Assembly (NCBI GenBank): GCA_035532475.1
Contig: DATKQY010000042.1
Location: 1 to 64,000 of the forward strand
Origin: DATKQY01 sp035532475
GTDB taxonomy: Bacteria; Actinomycetota; Acidimicrobiia; Acidimicrobiales; Bog-793
DNA: 64,000 bases
Reading direction: 5' to 3'
Shown: positions 1 through 7,009 of the stretch, in pieces
Numbering within the stretch: position 1 is the stretch's first letter
How the letters are laid out: every line of letters begins with the position of its first letter
Position numbers and translations under genes: made by a program
The notes under the pieces: generated by a model
What the model saw: only the letters and a program-made list of their open reading frames with translations
Told to the model about the DNA's origin: nothing
Database searches by the model: none

Positions 1-126
1 CAGCTCGAGCAGCTCGCGCTCGCGAAGACGGCCGCGCCGCAGCGGGCGGTCAACCGCGCCTTCACCAAGACCGATCGTCCGGAGCTTTTAGGTGAGGCAA
101 CGACTCCGCGTTCCCGGAGGATTTGA
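1..126 (+). CDS. C-terminal fragment of an unidentified protein (partial)
   Basis: An open frame enters from the left edge and ends at a TGA at 124-126, giving 41 residues with several basic residues near the end. No family is recognisable from so short a piece. The other plus-strand frames also stay open until about base 90, so the choice of frame is uncertain. An imperfect direct repeat beginning GTGAGGCAAC (92-101 and 128-137) straddles the stop. Confidence 0.3.
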   Translation, partial: QLEQLALAKTAAPQRAVNRAFTKTDRPELLGEATTPRSRRI

Positions 127-225
127 CGTGAGGCAACAGGCTCCGCTGGCGCGAGGAGACGGGCGGCCTCCTGGTAGCCTCGTGCAACCGCCCGATGGCC
201 GTGGGACGGGCGCCGGCGGCAGGCC

Positions 226-254
226 TTGACACCTCTTGGGGCCGCCGTTACCGT
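226..254 (+). promoter_or_regulatory. Sigma70-type promoter for the ferredoxin gene
   Basis: There is a perfect -35 TTGACA at 226-231, a 17-bp spacer and a -10 TACCGT at 249-254, matching the TAnnnT pattern. Transcription would start near 261 and leave a leader of about 109 nt before the ferredoxin ATG. This is one of only two clean TTGACA promoters I found in the window. Confidence 0.6.
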
Positions 255-369
255 CGCTCGTCGTGGACCAGCGTGCGGCAGGACGCGGCGCGGCCCGGGC
301 GGACACGAACCTCGTGCCTCCACCTCGCCGGGTCGGCCCACCAGCGCCTGCGAAGGAGCGCCGAGCAGC

Positions 370-606
370 ATGAAGGTCTGGATCGATCAGGATCTCTGCA
401 CCGGGGACGGTCTCTGCGAGGAGATCTGCCCGAGCGTGTTCACCCTCCTCGACGACGGGCTCGCCTACGTCAAGGACGGCGAGCAGGTCATGAACGAGCC
501 GGGCGGCGCCACCGGCATGGTCGCGGTGACGCCCGAGCTGGAAGACTCCGTGACCGAGGCGGCCGAGGAGTGCCCCGGGGAGTGCATCTTCATCGAGCGA
601 GACTGA
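370..606 (+). CDS. Single-cluster ferredoxin with a probable Asp cluster ligand
   Basis: This 78-residue electron carrier has the pattern C10-x2-D13-x2-C16-x3-C20-P, then C68-P and C72. The CxGDxxCxxxCP order matches Pyrococcus furiosus ferredoxin, where Asp replaces the second cysteine ligand and the cluster interconverts between [4Fe-4S] and [3Fe-4S]. An actinobacterial [3Fe-4S] type is the alternative. The ATG at 370 is chosen because AAGGAG lies at 353-358 and the family always starts just before the first cysteine; an upstream in-frame start would add a low-complexity Arg/Pro-rich leader. It converges on trmI. A ferredoxin next to trmI is also common in other actinobacteria, near the proteasome locus. 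Its redox partner is unknown. Confidence 0.9.
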   Translation: MKVWIDQDLCTGDGLCEEICPSVFTLLDDGLAYVKDGEQVMNEPGGATGMVAVTPELEDSVTEAAEECPGECIFIERD

Positions 607-614
607 CGGCCCCG

Positions 615-630
615 CCGGGCCGCGGCCCGG
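615..630. terminator. Perfect GC palindrome between convergent genes
   Basis: A 16-base perfect palindrome (CCGGGCCG followed by its complement) lies in the 37-bp gap between the convergent ferredoxin and trmI stops. It could act as a bidirectional terminator or transcript end. No U-tract follows on either strand. Confidence 0.4.
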
Positions 631-643
631 GCGCGGCGTGCGC

Positions 644-1561
644 TCACCCCTCCTCCGGCCAAGCCCCGTCCTCGCCGGCGTCCTTGCCCGAGATCTCCCC
701 CGGGGGGCCGGCGTCGCCCGGACCGCCGGCGTCGCCGCCCGCCCGCCCGACGACGCGCCGGGCCGTCGTGACGAACCCGGTGTGGGCCACCATCCGGTGG
801 TCGGGCCGCACCGAGCGCCCCTCGACGTGCCAGGTCCGGCGCAGCACCTCGAAGGTCTCGGCCGAGGCGAAGCCGGCGCGCTCGAGCGCATGGCGCAGCT
901 CGGCCGTCTGGTTGATCGTCGGCAGGTAGGCGAGCAGGATCCCCCCCGGGACGAGCGACCCCTCGGCGTGGGCCAGCACCCGCCACGGCTCGGGCAGGTC
1001 GAGGAGGATCCGGTCGAGGCCCCGCTCGTCGATGCCGTCGTAGACGTCGCGCTCGTGCACCAGGTACGGCGCGCCCTCGCCGATCGACGCCGCCACGTTC
1101 GAGCGCGCCCTCGCCGCGAAGTCCGGTCGCAGCTCATAGCCGACGACCCGGCAGCCGGAGCGCAGGGCCACCATGGAGAGCGCCCCCGAGCCGACGCCGG
1201 CCTCCAGCACGCGAGCGCCGGGGAAGAGGTCCGCCGCCATCACGATCGCCCCGAGGTCCTTCGGGTAGATGACCTGCGCGCCCCGGGGCATCTTCACGAT
1301 CAGGTCGGCGAGCGTCGGGCGGAACACCAGGAACCGGCGGCCGGCGCCTGATCCGCCGTCCTTCTGACGCGCCACGACCTCGACGCCCTCGGGGCCACCG
1401 ATCAGCTCGTCGTGGTGGACGATGCCGGCGTGGGTCTGGAACGCGCCGCCGGCCTCGAGGCGGACGAGATAGCGCCGCTCCTTCCGGTCGATGAGGAGGA
1501 CCCGCTCGCCCGCGGCGAGTGCCCCGCGGTCACCGAGCTCCGCGTCGGCCCCGGTCGTCAC
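644..1561 (-). CDS. trmI: tRNA (adenine-58-N1)-methyltransferase TrmI
   Basis: This 305-residue enzyme is predicted to methylate N1 of A58 in the T-loop of tRNA using S-adenosylmethionine. A small N-terminal beta domain precedes a class I Rossmann methyltransferase. The SAM-binding motif VLEAGVGSGALSM and the catalytic-region motif LDLPEPW are both clear, followed by YLPTINQ. Length matches the actinobacterial enzyme (Rv2118c type). The final ~40 residues are a Gly/Pro/Ala-rich tail. The GTG start overlaps the stop of the upstream small gene by 4 bp, so it is probably the last gene of a four-gene minus-strand unit with three small membrane proteins. Confidence 0.93.
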   Translation of the reverse strand: MTTGADAELGDRGALAAGERVLLIDRKERRYLVRLEAGGAFQTHAGIVHHDELIGGPEGVEVVARQKDGGSGAGRRFLVFRPTLADLIVKMPRGAQVIYPKDLGAIVMAADLFPGARVLEAGVGSGALSMVALRSGCRVVGYELRPDFAARARSNVAASIGEGAPYLVHERDVYDGIDERGLDRILLDLPEPWRVLAHAEGSLVPGGILLAYLPTINQTAELRHALERAGFASAETFEVLRRTWHVEGRSVRPDHRMVAHTGFVTTARRVVGRAGGDAGGPGDAGPPGEISGKDAGEDGAWPEEG

Positions 1562-1839
1562 CCGCTAGACGAGCCGGCCGGCGCACCCGCCGGGCGCCCG
1601 CGCCGCGCCGCGCGCCGCCGCTGCCGCTTGGTCGGTGGCGCGGCGACATGAGTCACCACGATGCTCTCGCCGAAGCGGAGGTCCTGGCGCACCACCTTCG
1701 GCTCCTCCGGGCGCAGCATCAGGCGTGCGAGCCACGCGGCGGCACCGATCGCGACCCAGGCGGTGCTGCCCCCGAGCAGCCCCTGGCGCAGCCCGCGACG
1801 GACGAGCCTGCGGGCGAGCGAGTCAACGAGCCCGAACAC
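1558..1839 (-). CDS. Small single-pass membrane protein, unknown function
   Basis: The product has 93 residues. Residues ~20-42 are hydrophobic with an Ala/Trp-rich segment that could span the membrane, followed by a hydrophilic region and a very basic, Pro/Ala-rich C-terminus. No family is recognised. It is retained because it is co-directional with its neighbours, starts 6 bp after the previous gene stops, and overlaps the trmI start by 4 bp, all typical of real operon genes here. Confidence 0.55.
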   Translation of the reverse strand: MFGLVDSLARRLVRRGLRQGLLGGSTAWVAIGAAAWLARLMLRPEEPKVVRQDLRFGESIVVTHVAAPPTKRQRRRAARRGRPAGAPAGSSSG

Positions 1840-1845
1840 GACCGG

Positions 1846-2103
1846 CTAGACCCGCCGGATCTCGAGCACCGTGGTCCGGCGCCGGCCGCGGCGGCGGCCG
1901 TGCAGGTAAGCCGCCGCGACGACGAGGGCCGCGCCGGCCGCGGCGGCGGCCCCCGCGCCGGCCTTCGACACCCCGACGATCTCCTGGGCGTTGCCGCCGA
2001 TCGAGCGGAGGTGCTCCTCGATGTCGCCGATCGAGATGCGCCCGCCCCCCTGGCCACCGTCGTCGGCCCGGAGCCCGAGCAGCGCCACGATCAACGACCC
2101 CAT
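1846..2103 (-). CDS. Small membrane-anchored protein, unknown function
   Basis: The product has 85 residues: a short hydrophobic N-terminus, a Gly-rich linker, a helical stretch (~25-45), an Ala-rich hydrophobic segment (~48-68) that could be a transmembrane helix, and a basic Arg-rich tail. It sits between the holin-like gene and the 93-residue gene on the same strand with short gaps. No domain is recognised. Co-transcription with trmI is inferred from spacing. Confidence 0.55.
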   Translation of the reverse strand: MGSLIVALLGLRADDGGQGGGRISIGDIEEHLRSIGGNAQEIVGVSKAGAGAAAAAGAALVVAAAYLHGRRRGRRRTTVLEIRRV

Positions 2104-2129
2104 TGTCGACCCTCCGTCTCGATCACCGG

Positions 2130-2480
2130 CTACGAACCACCTTGACGTCTCGAGCGGCCGCCGCGCAGCCCGAGCGCGACGACGACGCCGATCGCGACGA
2201 GCGCCGCGACCGCGGTCAACAGGTACGGCGCGAACGACCAGTTGCCGGCGAAGGCCGAGGCCGTCTCCGTCTGCAGCACGCGCAGCACCGCGAGCATCAG
2301 CAGCACCGAGCCGACGCCGGCCAACAGCGCACCGCCTACCCCGTAGGCGGCGCTGCGGCCGATGTGCTTCAACGGGCCGAGCGTCTCCTGCACGACGTAG
2401 CGCCGCAGGAGGCTGACGGTCTCGTTCACCGCCGTCCGCTGCTCGGACAACCCCCGGAGCCGTTCAGAGCGCCTGGCCAT
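2130..2480 (-). CDS. Actinobacterial Holin-X/phage holin family-like membrane protein
   Basis: The product has 116 residues: an amphipathic basic N-terminal helix (~1-40), then two hydrophobic segments (~48-70 and ~86-106) and an Arg/Gly-rich tail. This layout, a helix containing TAVNETVSLLRRYV followed by two membrane helices, resembles the putative Actinobacterial Holin-X family (PF07332). In most actinobacteria that family is a housekeeping membrane protein and no sign of phage, despite its name. It is the first gene of the minus-strand cluster that leads into trmI. Confidence 0.65.
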   Translation of the reverse strand: MARRSERLRGLSEQRTAVNETVSLLRRYVVQETLGPLKHIGRSAAYGVGGALLAGVGSVLLMLAVLRVLQTETASAFAGNWSFAPYLLTAVAALVAIGVVVALGLRGGRSRRQGGS

Positions 2481-2553
2481 CCGCGGCAGGCTACAACAGG
2501 GCGCGCTCCACGAGCGCGACGCCGGTCCTTCCGGGCGGGCGGGAGGCTGCTGC

Positions 2554-2559
2554 TAGCGT
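2554..2559 (+). promoter_or_regulatory. -10 hexamer of a likely leaderless promoter (desaturase)
   Basis: TAGCGT lies 6 bases before the GTG at 2566, which puts the expected transcription start on or next to the start codon. No Shine-Dalgarno lies at normal spacing and no -35 is obvious. The same TAGCGT-N6-start arrangement occurs before the PhzF gene at 42253. Confidence 0.45.
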
Positions 2560-2565
2560 GCGCGG

Positions 2566-3372
2566 GTGCCCGAGGCCCTGCTCGCAGTGTTGGTCGGCCT
2601 CGCCGTCTGCCAGATCGGCATCGTGTGCACGACCGTGTTCCTCCACCGGACCGTGGCGCACCGGGCGGTGACGATGTCGGCGGGCGTCCGGTTCGTCTTC
2701 CGGTTCCTGATCTGGATCACGACGGGCATCCGGCCTCGCCAGTGGGCCGCCGTCCACCGGCGCCACCACGCCTTCACCGACGTGGAGGGCGACCCGCACT
2801 CCCCGCTGCTGCTCGGCTTTTGGAAGGTCCAGCTCGCCAACGCCGCGCTCTACCGCCGCTGCGCCCGTGACGGCGAGACCGTCGACCGCTACGCCAAGGA
2901 CCTCCCGCCGGACCGCTGGGACCGCGCGCTGTTCGACCACGCCTTCGTCGGCCTCGGCATCGGCATCGCCATCCTCTGCGTCAGCCTCGGCTGGCAGTAC
3001 GGCCTCGTGGCGGCGGCCGTGCACACCGTGAGCTATCTCCTCCTGAACGGGGCGATCAACGCCTTCGGTCACGTGCTCGGGACCGAGCCCTACGAGAACA
3101 CCGCCCGGAACAACCAGTGGCTGGCGTGGCTCACCGCGGGCGAGGGCCTGCACAACAACCACCACGCCGCGCCGACGGCCGCCAGGCTCTCCCACGCGAA
3201 GCGCGAGATGGACCCCGGCTGGTGGCTGATCCGCGCGCTGGCGGCGCTCGGCCAGGCTCGGGTGCGCCTGGCGGAGCCGAAGCTCGTGCCGACGACGGGG
3301 CGCGCCGTTCGCGCCGGGCCGGTCTCGGTGCTGTCGGGCTCGGGCGTCGCCGGAGAGCGCGCGGAGCCCTAG
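2566..3372 (+). CDS. Acyl-CoA/acyl-lipid delta-9-type fatty acid desaturase
   Basis: This 268-residue integral-membrane di-iron desaturase should insert a cis double bond into an acyl chain using O2 and reduced electron carriers. The three histidine boxes are present: HRTVAH at 27-32, HRRHH at 64-68 and NNHHA near residue 197. Four or so hydrophobic segments flank them. It resembles the stearoyl-CoA desaturase group and is near the short end of that group's length, with no fused cytochrome b5 or ferredoxin domain, so an external electron donor is needed. It stands alone, with a hairpin just after its stop. The ferredoxin at 370 could be a donor, but that is conjecture. Confidence 0.88.
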   Translation: MPEALLAVLVGLAVCQIGIVCTTVFLHRTVAHRAVTMSAGVRFVFRFLIWITTGIRPRQWAAVHRRHHAFTDVEGDPHSPLLLGFWKVQLANAALYRRCARDGETVDRYAKDLPPDRWDRALFDHAFVGLGIGIAILCVSLGWQYGLVAAAVHTVSYLLLNGAINAFGHVLGTEPYENTARNNQWLAWLTAGEGLHNNHHAAPTAARLSHAKREMDPGWWLIRALAALGQARVRLAEPKLVPTTGRAVRAGPVSVLSGSGVAGERAEP

Positions 3373-3386
3373 TCTCTCCAGCGGAG

Positions 3387-3406
3387 CCCGCGGCCTTCGC
3401 CGCGGG
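3387..3406 (+). terminator. Hairpin after the desaturase gene
   Basis: An 8-bp perfect GC stem (CCCGCGGC / GCCGCGGG) with a CTTC tetraloop begins 15 bases after the desaturase stop and ends before the transaldolase ribosome binding site. There is no U-tract. It may act as a terminator, or as a 5' hairpin for the sugar-phosphate operon. Confidence 0.5.
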
Positions 3407-3440
3407 CGGGCGCTGCGATGCCGAGCGGGAGGAGCTGCAA

Positions 3441-4574
3441 GTGACGCGACTGCACGACCTCTACGACCAGCAGGGGCAGAGCCCCTGGATCGACGACCTG
3501 AAGCGCAGCTACGTCCGGGCCGGCGAGCTGCAGCGCCTCGCGGACGCCGGGGTGCGCGGCGTGACCTCGAACCCGACGATCATGGCGAAGGCCATCGAGG
3601 CGGGCGCCGACTACGACGAGCAGTTCGCCGAGCTCGTCGCCGCCGGCAAGAGTGTCGACGACGCCTATTGGGACCTCGTCCTCGACGACGTGACCGGCGC
3701 CCTCGCCGTGCTGAGGCCGCTGCACGACTCCTCCGGTGGCAGCGACGGGTTCGTGTCGGTCGAGGTCGCGCCGGCGCTCGCCCACGACACCGCCGGGACC
3801 CTGGCGATGGCCCGCGAGCTGCACGAACGGGTCGAGCGCCCGAACCTGCTCGTCAAGATCCCGGCCACCGTCGAGGGCGTGCCGGCCATCGAGGAGATGA
3901 TCGCCGCCGGGCGGAGCATCAACGTCACCCTGATCTTCTCCCTCGAGCGCTACGCGGCGGTGATCGAGGCATACCAGCACGGCCTGGAGCGCTTCGTCGA
4001 CGCCGGCGAGGACCCCTCGAAGGTGGCGTCGGTCGCCTCCTTCTTCGTCAGTCGGGTCGACACCGAGGTCGACCGCCGACTCGAGGCCATCGCCGCGACC
4101 GAACCCGGCTCCGCGAAGGCCGCCCGCGCCCTCGAGCTTCGCGGCAGCGCCGCGCTCGCGCAGGCCCGCCTGGCCTACGAGCTGTTCAGCCGCTCCTTCT
4201 CGACGCCGCGCTTCCAGGCGCTGGCGGCGCGCGGGGCGCGAGTGCAACGTCCGCTGTGGGCCTCGACGTCCACGAAGAACCCGGCCTACGCCGACTTGGT
4301 GTACGTGGACGGCCTGATCGGGCCGGACACCGTCAACACCATGCCGCCCGCCACGATCGAGGCCTTCCTCGACCACGGCACGCTGGCCCGCACAGTCGAT
4401 CAGGACCACCACGGCGCGCGGGCCGTGCTCGGAGACCTGGCGGAGGTCGGCGTGTCCCTCGAGGAGGTGACGGCGGTGCTCGAGACCGAGGGCGTCGCGG
4501 CGTTCGCGAAGTCCTTCGACGAGCTGATCGAGAGCCTCGGCCGCAAGGCCGTCGCACTCGGCGCTTCGCGCTGA
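3441..4574 (+). CDS. tal: Transaldolase
   Basis: This 377-residue pentose-phosphate enzyme moves a dihydroxyacetone unit between sedoheptulose-7-P and glyceraldehyde-3-P. The N-terminal SPWIDDLKRS and TSNPTIM motifs and the Schiff-base lysine in NLLVKIPAT are present, and length fits the actinobacterial Tal-B type. The GTG at 3441 is chosen because GGGAGGAG precedes it at about 3428-3435 and because the family begins a few residues before the LYDQQGQS motif; a longer in-frame opening upstream overlaps the desaturase and is not coding. It is the first gene of tal-pgi-gnd-zwf-pgl-fbiC-LOG. Confidence 0.95.
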   Translation: MTRLHDLYDQQGQSPWIDDLKRSYVRAGELQRLADAGVRGVTSNPTIMAKAIEAGADYDEQFAELVAAGKSVDDAYWDLVLDDVTGALAVLRPLHDSSGGSDGFVSVEVAPALAHDTAGTLAMARELHERVERPNLLVKIPATVEGVPAIEEMIAAGRSINVTLIFSLERYAAVIEAYQHGLERFVDAGEDPSKVASVASFFVSRVDTEVDRRLEAIAATEPGSAKAARALELRGSAALAQARLAYELFSRSFSTPRFQALAARGARVQRPLWASTSTKNPAYADLVYVDGLIGPDTVNTMPPATIEAFLDHGTLARTVDQDHHGARAVLGDLAEVGVSLEEVTAVLETEGVAAFAKSFDELIESLGRKAVALGASR

Positions 4575-4581
4575 GCCGGCC

Positions 4582-5964
4582 GTGCCCGATCTCCTCGAGC
4601 CCGACGACCTCTACCGGCGACTGACCGCTCGCGACGCCGGCCTCTGGCCGGAGGGCAACGTCTCGAAGGACCGCCTCGGCTGGCTCGACCTCCCCCGCCA
4701 GATGGAGCGCCAGGCGCGCGACCTCGAGCGCTGGGCGGCCACCATCGACCAGGAGGTCGTCGTGCTGCTCGGCATCGGCGGCTCCTCCCTCGGGCCCCTC
4801 GTGCTCGCGGCAGTGCGCGACGCCTTCGGCTCGCCGAAGGGGCGGCGGGTCGTCGTGTGCGACACGACCGATCCCGCCACCGTCGCCGCCGCGCCGATCG
4901 AGGAGGCATTCGTGCTCGTCTCCTCGAAATCCGGCACGACGCTCGAGCCGAACGTGCTCTTCGCGCACGCCCGCTCCCGTCTCGCCGACCCGAAGCGCTA
5001 CGCGGTGATCACCGATCCCGGGACACCGCTCGCCGCCCAGGCGGAGGAGCTCGGCGTGCACCGCCTCTTCGCCAACCCACCCGACATCGGCGGGCGCTAC
5101 TCGGTGCTGTCGTACTTCGGCCTCGTCCCTGCCGCGCTCGCCGGCTACGACATCGCCGAGCTGTGCGGCAGGGTCGCAGACGTGGACGGCCCAGCCGCCG
5201 TCGAGCTGGGCATCGCCATGGGCGTCGCCGCGCTCGACGGCCGGGACAAGGTGACGGTCGTCGTCGAGGAGCCCCAGCGGGCCTTCGGGCTGTGGGTCGA
5301 GCAGCTGATCGCCGAGTCGACGGGCAAGCACGGCACCGGCTGCGTGCCCGTGCCGACGAGCGAGGAGGAGGCCGGGGAGGACCGCCACCTCCTCCACGTG
5401 CGCGTCGGCTCGGCCCACGAGCTCGGCGCAGAGTTCCAGCGTTTCGAGCTGGCGACGGCCGCCGCCGGTCACGTGCTCGGGATCGACCCGTTCGACGAGC
5501 CGAACGTCGCCGAGTCCAAGGCGAACACGAACCGGGTGCTCGAGAACCTCCCGCTCCCCGACGTGGCGAGCGAGGGGCCCGAGGCCGTCGAGCCGTGGCT
5601 CGACGAGCAGCTCGCCCCCGGCGACTACGTGAGCGTCCAGGCGTACCTGCCCTACGGCAGCGAGGAGAAGCTCGCGGCGCTGCGCCGCTCGATCCGCGAC
5701 CGCCACGGCGGGCGCGCCGTCACCGCGGGCTACGGCCCGCGCTTCTTGCACTCCACCGGCCAGCTCCACAAGGGCGGTCCCCCTTCGGTCGTGGCGCTCC
5801 AGGTCGTCGCGCGCACGCCTGGGCCGCACGTGGAGATCCCGGGCATGGCCTACGACTTCGCGACGCTCATCGCCGCCCAGGCGATCGGCGACCACGAGAG
5901 CCTGCTCGCCCACGGACGCCGGGTCCTCCGGGTGGCGGTCGACGACCTCGACGAGCTGTGCTGA
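4582..5964 (+). CDS. pgi: Glucose-6-phosphate isomerase
   Basis: This 460-residue enzyme interconverts glucose-6-phosphate and fructose-6-phosphate. The SIS-fold sugar-phosphate motifs GIGGSSLGP and SSKSGTTLEPN are present, followed by STGKHGTGCVPVP and a C-terminal region with HSTGQLHKGG. It belongs to the shorter bacterial Pgi group that sits beside transaldolase in many actinobacteria, where some species fuse the two proteins. Here they are separate, with the GTG start 7 bp after the tal stop. Confidence 0.93.
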   Translation: MPDLLEPDDLYRRLTARDAGLWPEGNVSKDRLGWLDLPRQMERQARDLERWAATIDQEVVVLLGIGGSSLGPLVLAAVRDAFGSPKGRRVVVCDTTDPATVAAAPIEEAFVLVSSKSGTTLEPNVLFAHARSRLADPKRYAVITDPGTPLAAQAEELGVHRLFANPPDIGGRYSVLSYFGLVPAALAGYDIAELCGRVADVDGPAAVELGIAMGVAALDGRDKVTVVVEEPQRAFGLWVEQLIAESTGKHGTGCVPVPTSEEEAGEDRHLLHVRVGSAHELGAEFQRFELATAAAGHVLGIDPFDEPNVAESKANTNRVLENLPLPDVASEGPEAVEPWLDEQLAPGDYVSVQAYLPYGSEEKLAALRRSIRDRHGGRAVTAGYGPRFLHSTGQLHKGGPPSVVALQVVARTPGPHVEIPGMAYDFATLIAAQAIGDHESLLAHGRRVLRVAVDDLDELC

Positions 5965-5988
5965 GCCGGCGCGGCGCGCCGTGGTGGA

Positions 5989-6010
5989 GCCGGCCCGCCC
6001 GCGGGCCGGC
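5989..6010 (+). terminator. Strong hairpin between pgi and gnd
   Basis: A 10-bp inverted repeat (GCCGGCCCGC / GCGGGCCGGC) separated by CC lies in the 115-bp gap between pgi and gnd. This is the only sizeable gap in the operon, so the hairpin may be a partial terminator or mRNA-processing element and gnd may have its own promoter. Confidence 0.45.
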
Positions 6011-6079
6011 CGGTAGCTTGCTGGTTGCGCAGACGGACGTGGCGGCGCGGGGTCCGCGCCGGGGCCGAGGAGGGATGCG

Positions 6080-7009
6080 ATGCAGCTCGGGATGATCGGT
6101 CTCGGCAAGATGGGCGCCAACATGACCTTGCGCCTCCTCGAGCACGGCCACGAGGTCGTCGGCTTCGACCCAAGCGAGGAGGCCCGCTCCTCCGTCGCCG
6201 CCAAGGGGGCCGGCACGGCCACCAGCCTGCCCGAGCTCGTCGGCAAGCTCGAGGCGCCGCGCGTCGTGTGGGTGATGGTCCCCGCCGGCTCGCCGACCGA
6301 CGAGGTCGTCACGTCGCTCGCGAGCCTCCTCGGCCCGGGCGACCTCGTGATCGACGGGGGGAACTCCAACTACAAGACCGCGCTGCCCTACGCGGACCAG
6401 CTCGGCGCGCGCGGCGTGAACTTCGTCGACGCCGGCACCTCGGGCGGGGTGTGGGGCCTGCAGAACGGCTACTGCTTGATGGTCGGGGGCACGGCCGAGG
6501 CCGTGAAGATCGCCGAGCCGATCTTCACCGCGCTCGCGCCCGAAGGTGGCTACGCCCACGTCGGCCCCGTCGGGGCCGGACACTTCGTGAAGATGGTCCA
6601 CAACGGCATCGAGTACGGCCTGATGCAGTCCTACGCCGAGGGCTTCGAGCTGATGTCGGCGGCCGAGGAGTTCTCGCTCGACCTCCACCAGGTCGCCTCG
6701 ATCTGGCGCTACGGCTCGGTCGTCCGCTCCTGGTTGCTCGAGCTGGCGGAGCTGGCGCTCAGGCCCGGGTCGGGCTTCGAGTCGATCGAGGGCGTCGTGG
6801 TCGACTCCGGCGAGGGCCGCTGGACCGTGCAGGAGGCGGTCGAGCGCGGCGTCCCGGCGCCGGTCATCACCGAGTCCCTCTACCGCCGCTTCGCCTCCCA
6901 GCAGCGCAACTCCTTCGCCGACCGTCTGCTCGCGGCGCTTCGCAACCAGTTCGGCGGCCACGCGGTCGTGCGCGAGGGCGACGACACGAAGGCGCGGGCC
7001 GGGCAGTGA
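6080..7009 (+). CDS. gnd: 6-phosphogluconate dehydrogenase, short (decarboxylating) form
   Basis: This 309-residue enzyme oxidatively decarboxylates 6-phosphogluconate to ribulose-5-phosphate. The N-terminal dinucleotide motif GLGKMGANM, the substrate-binding GTSGGVWGL and the catalytic GAGHFVKMVHNGIEY are clear. The ~300-residue length marks the short GndA/YqeC-type class, not the ~470-residue dimeric form. The second beta strand ends in Asp (VVGFDPS), an acidic residue that usually favours NAD+ over NADP+, so this step may yield NADH. Its stop overlaps the zwf GTG by 4 bp. Confidence 0.93.
   Translation: MQLGMIGLGKMGANMTLRLLEHGHEVVGFDPSEEARSSVAAKGAGTATSLPELVGKLEAPRVVWVMVPAGSPTDEVVTSLASLLGPGDLVIDGGNSNYKTALPYADQLGARGVNFVDAGTSGGVWGLQNGYCLMVGGTAEAVKIAEPIFTALAPEGGYAHVGPVGAGHFVKMVHNGIEYGLMQSYAEGFELMSAAEEFSLDLHQVASIWRYGSVVRSWLLELAELALRPGSGFESIEGVVVDSGEGRWTVQEAVERGVPAPVITESLYRRFASQQRNSFADRLLAALRNQFGGHAVVREGDDTKARAGQ

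Noticed and set aside
92..137. Direct repeat GTGAGGCAAC as an attachment site
   Set aside because: It is only ten exact bases, and no integrase or tRNA gene is present.
2130..2480. Prophage remnant suggested by a holin-like protein
   Set aside because: No other phage gene is nearby, and this family is a normal chromosomal membrane protein in actinobacteria.
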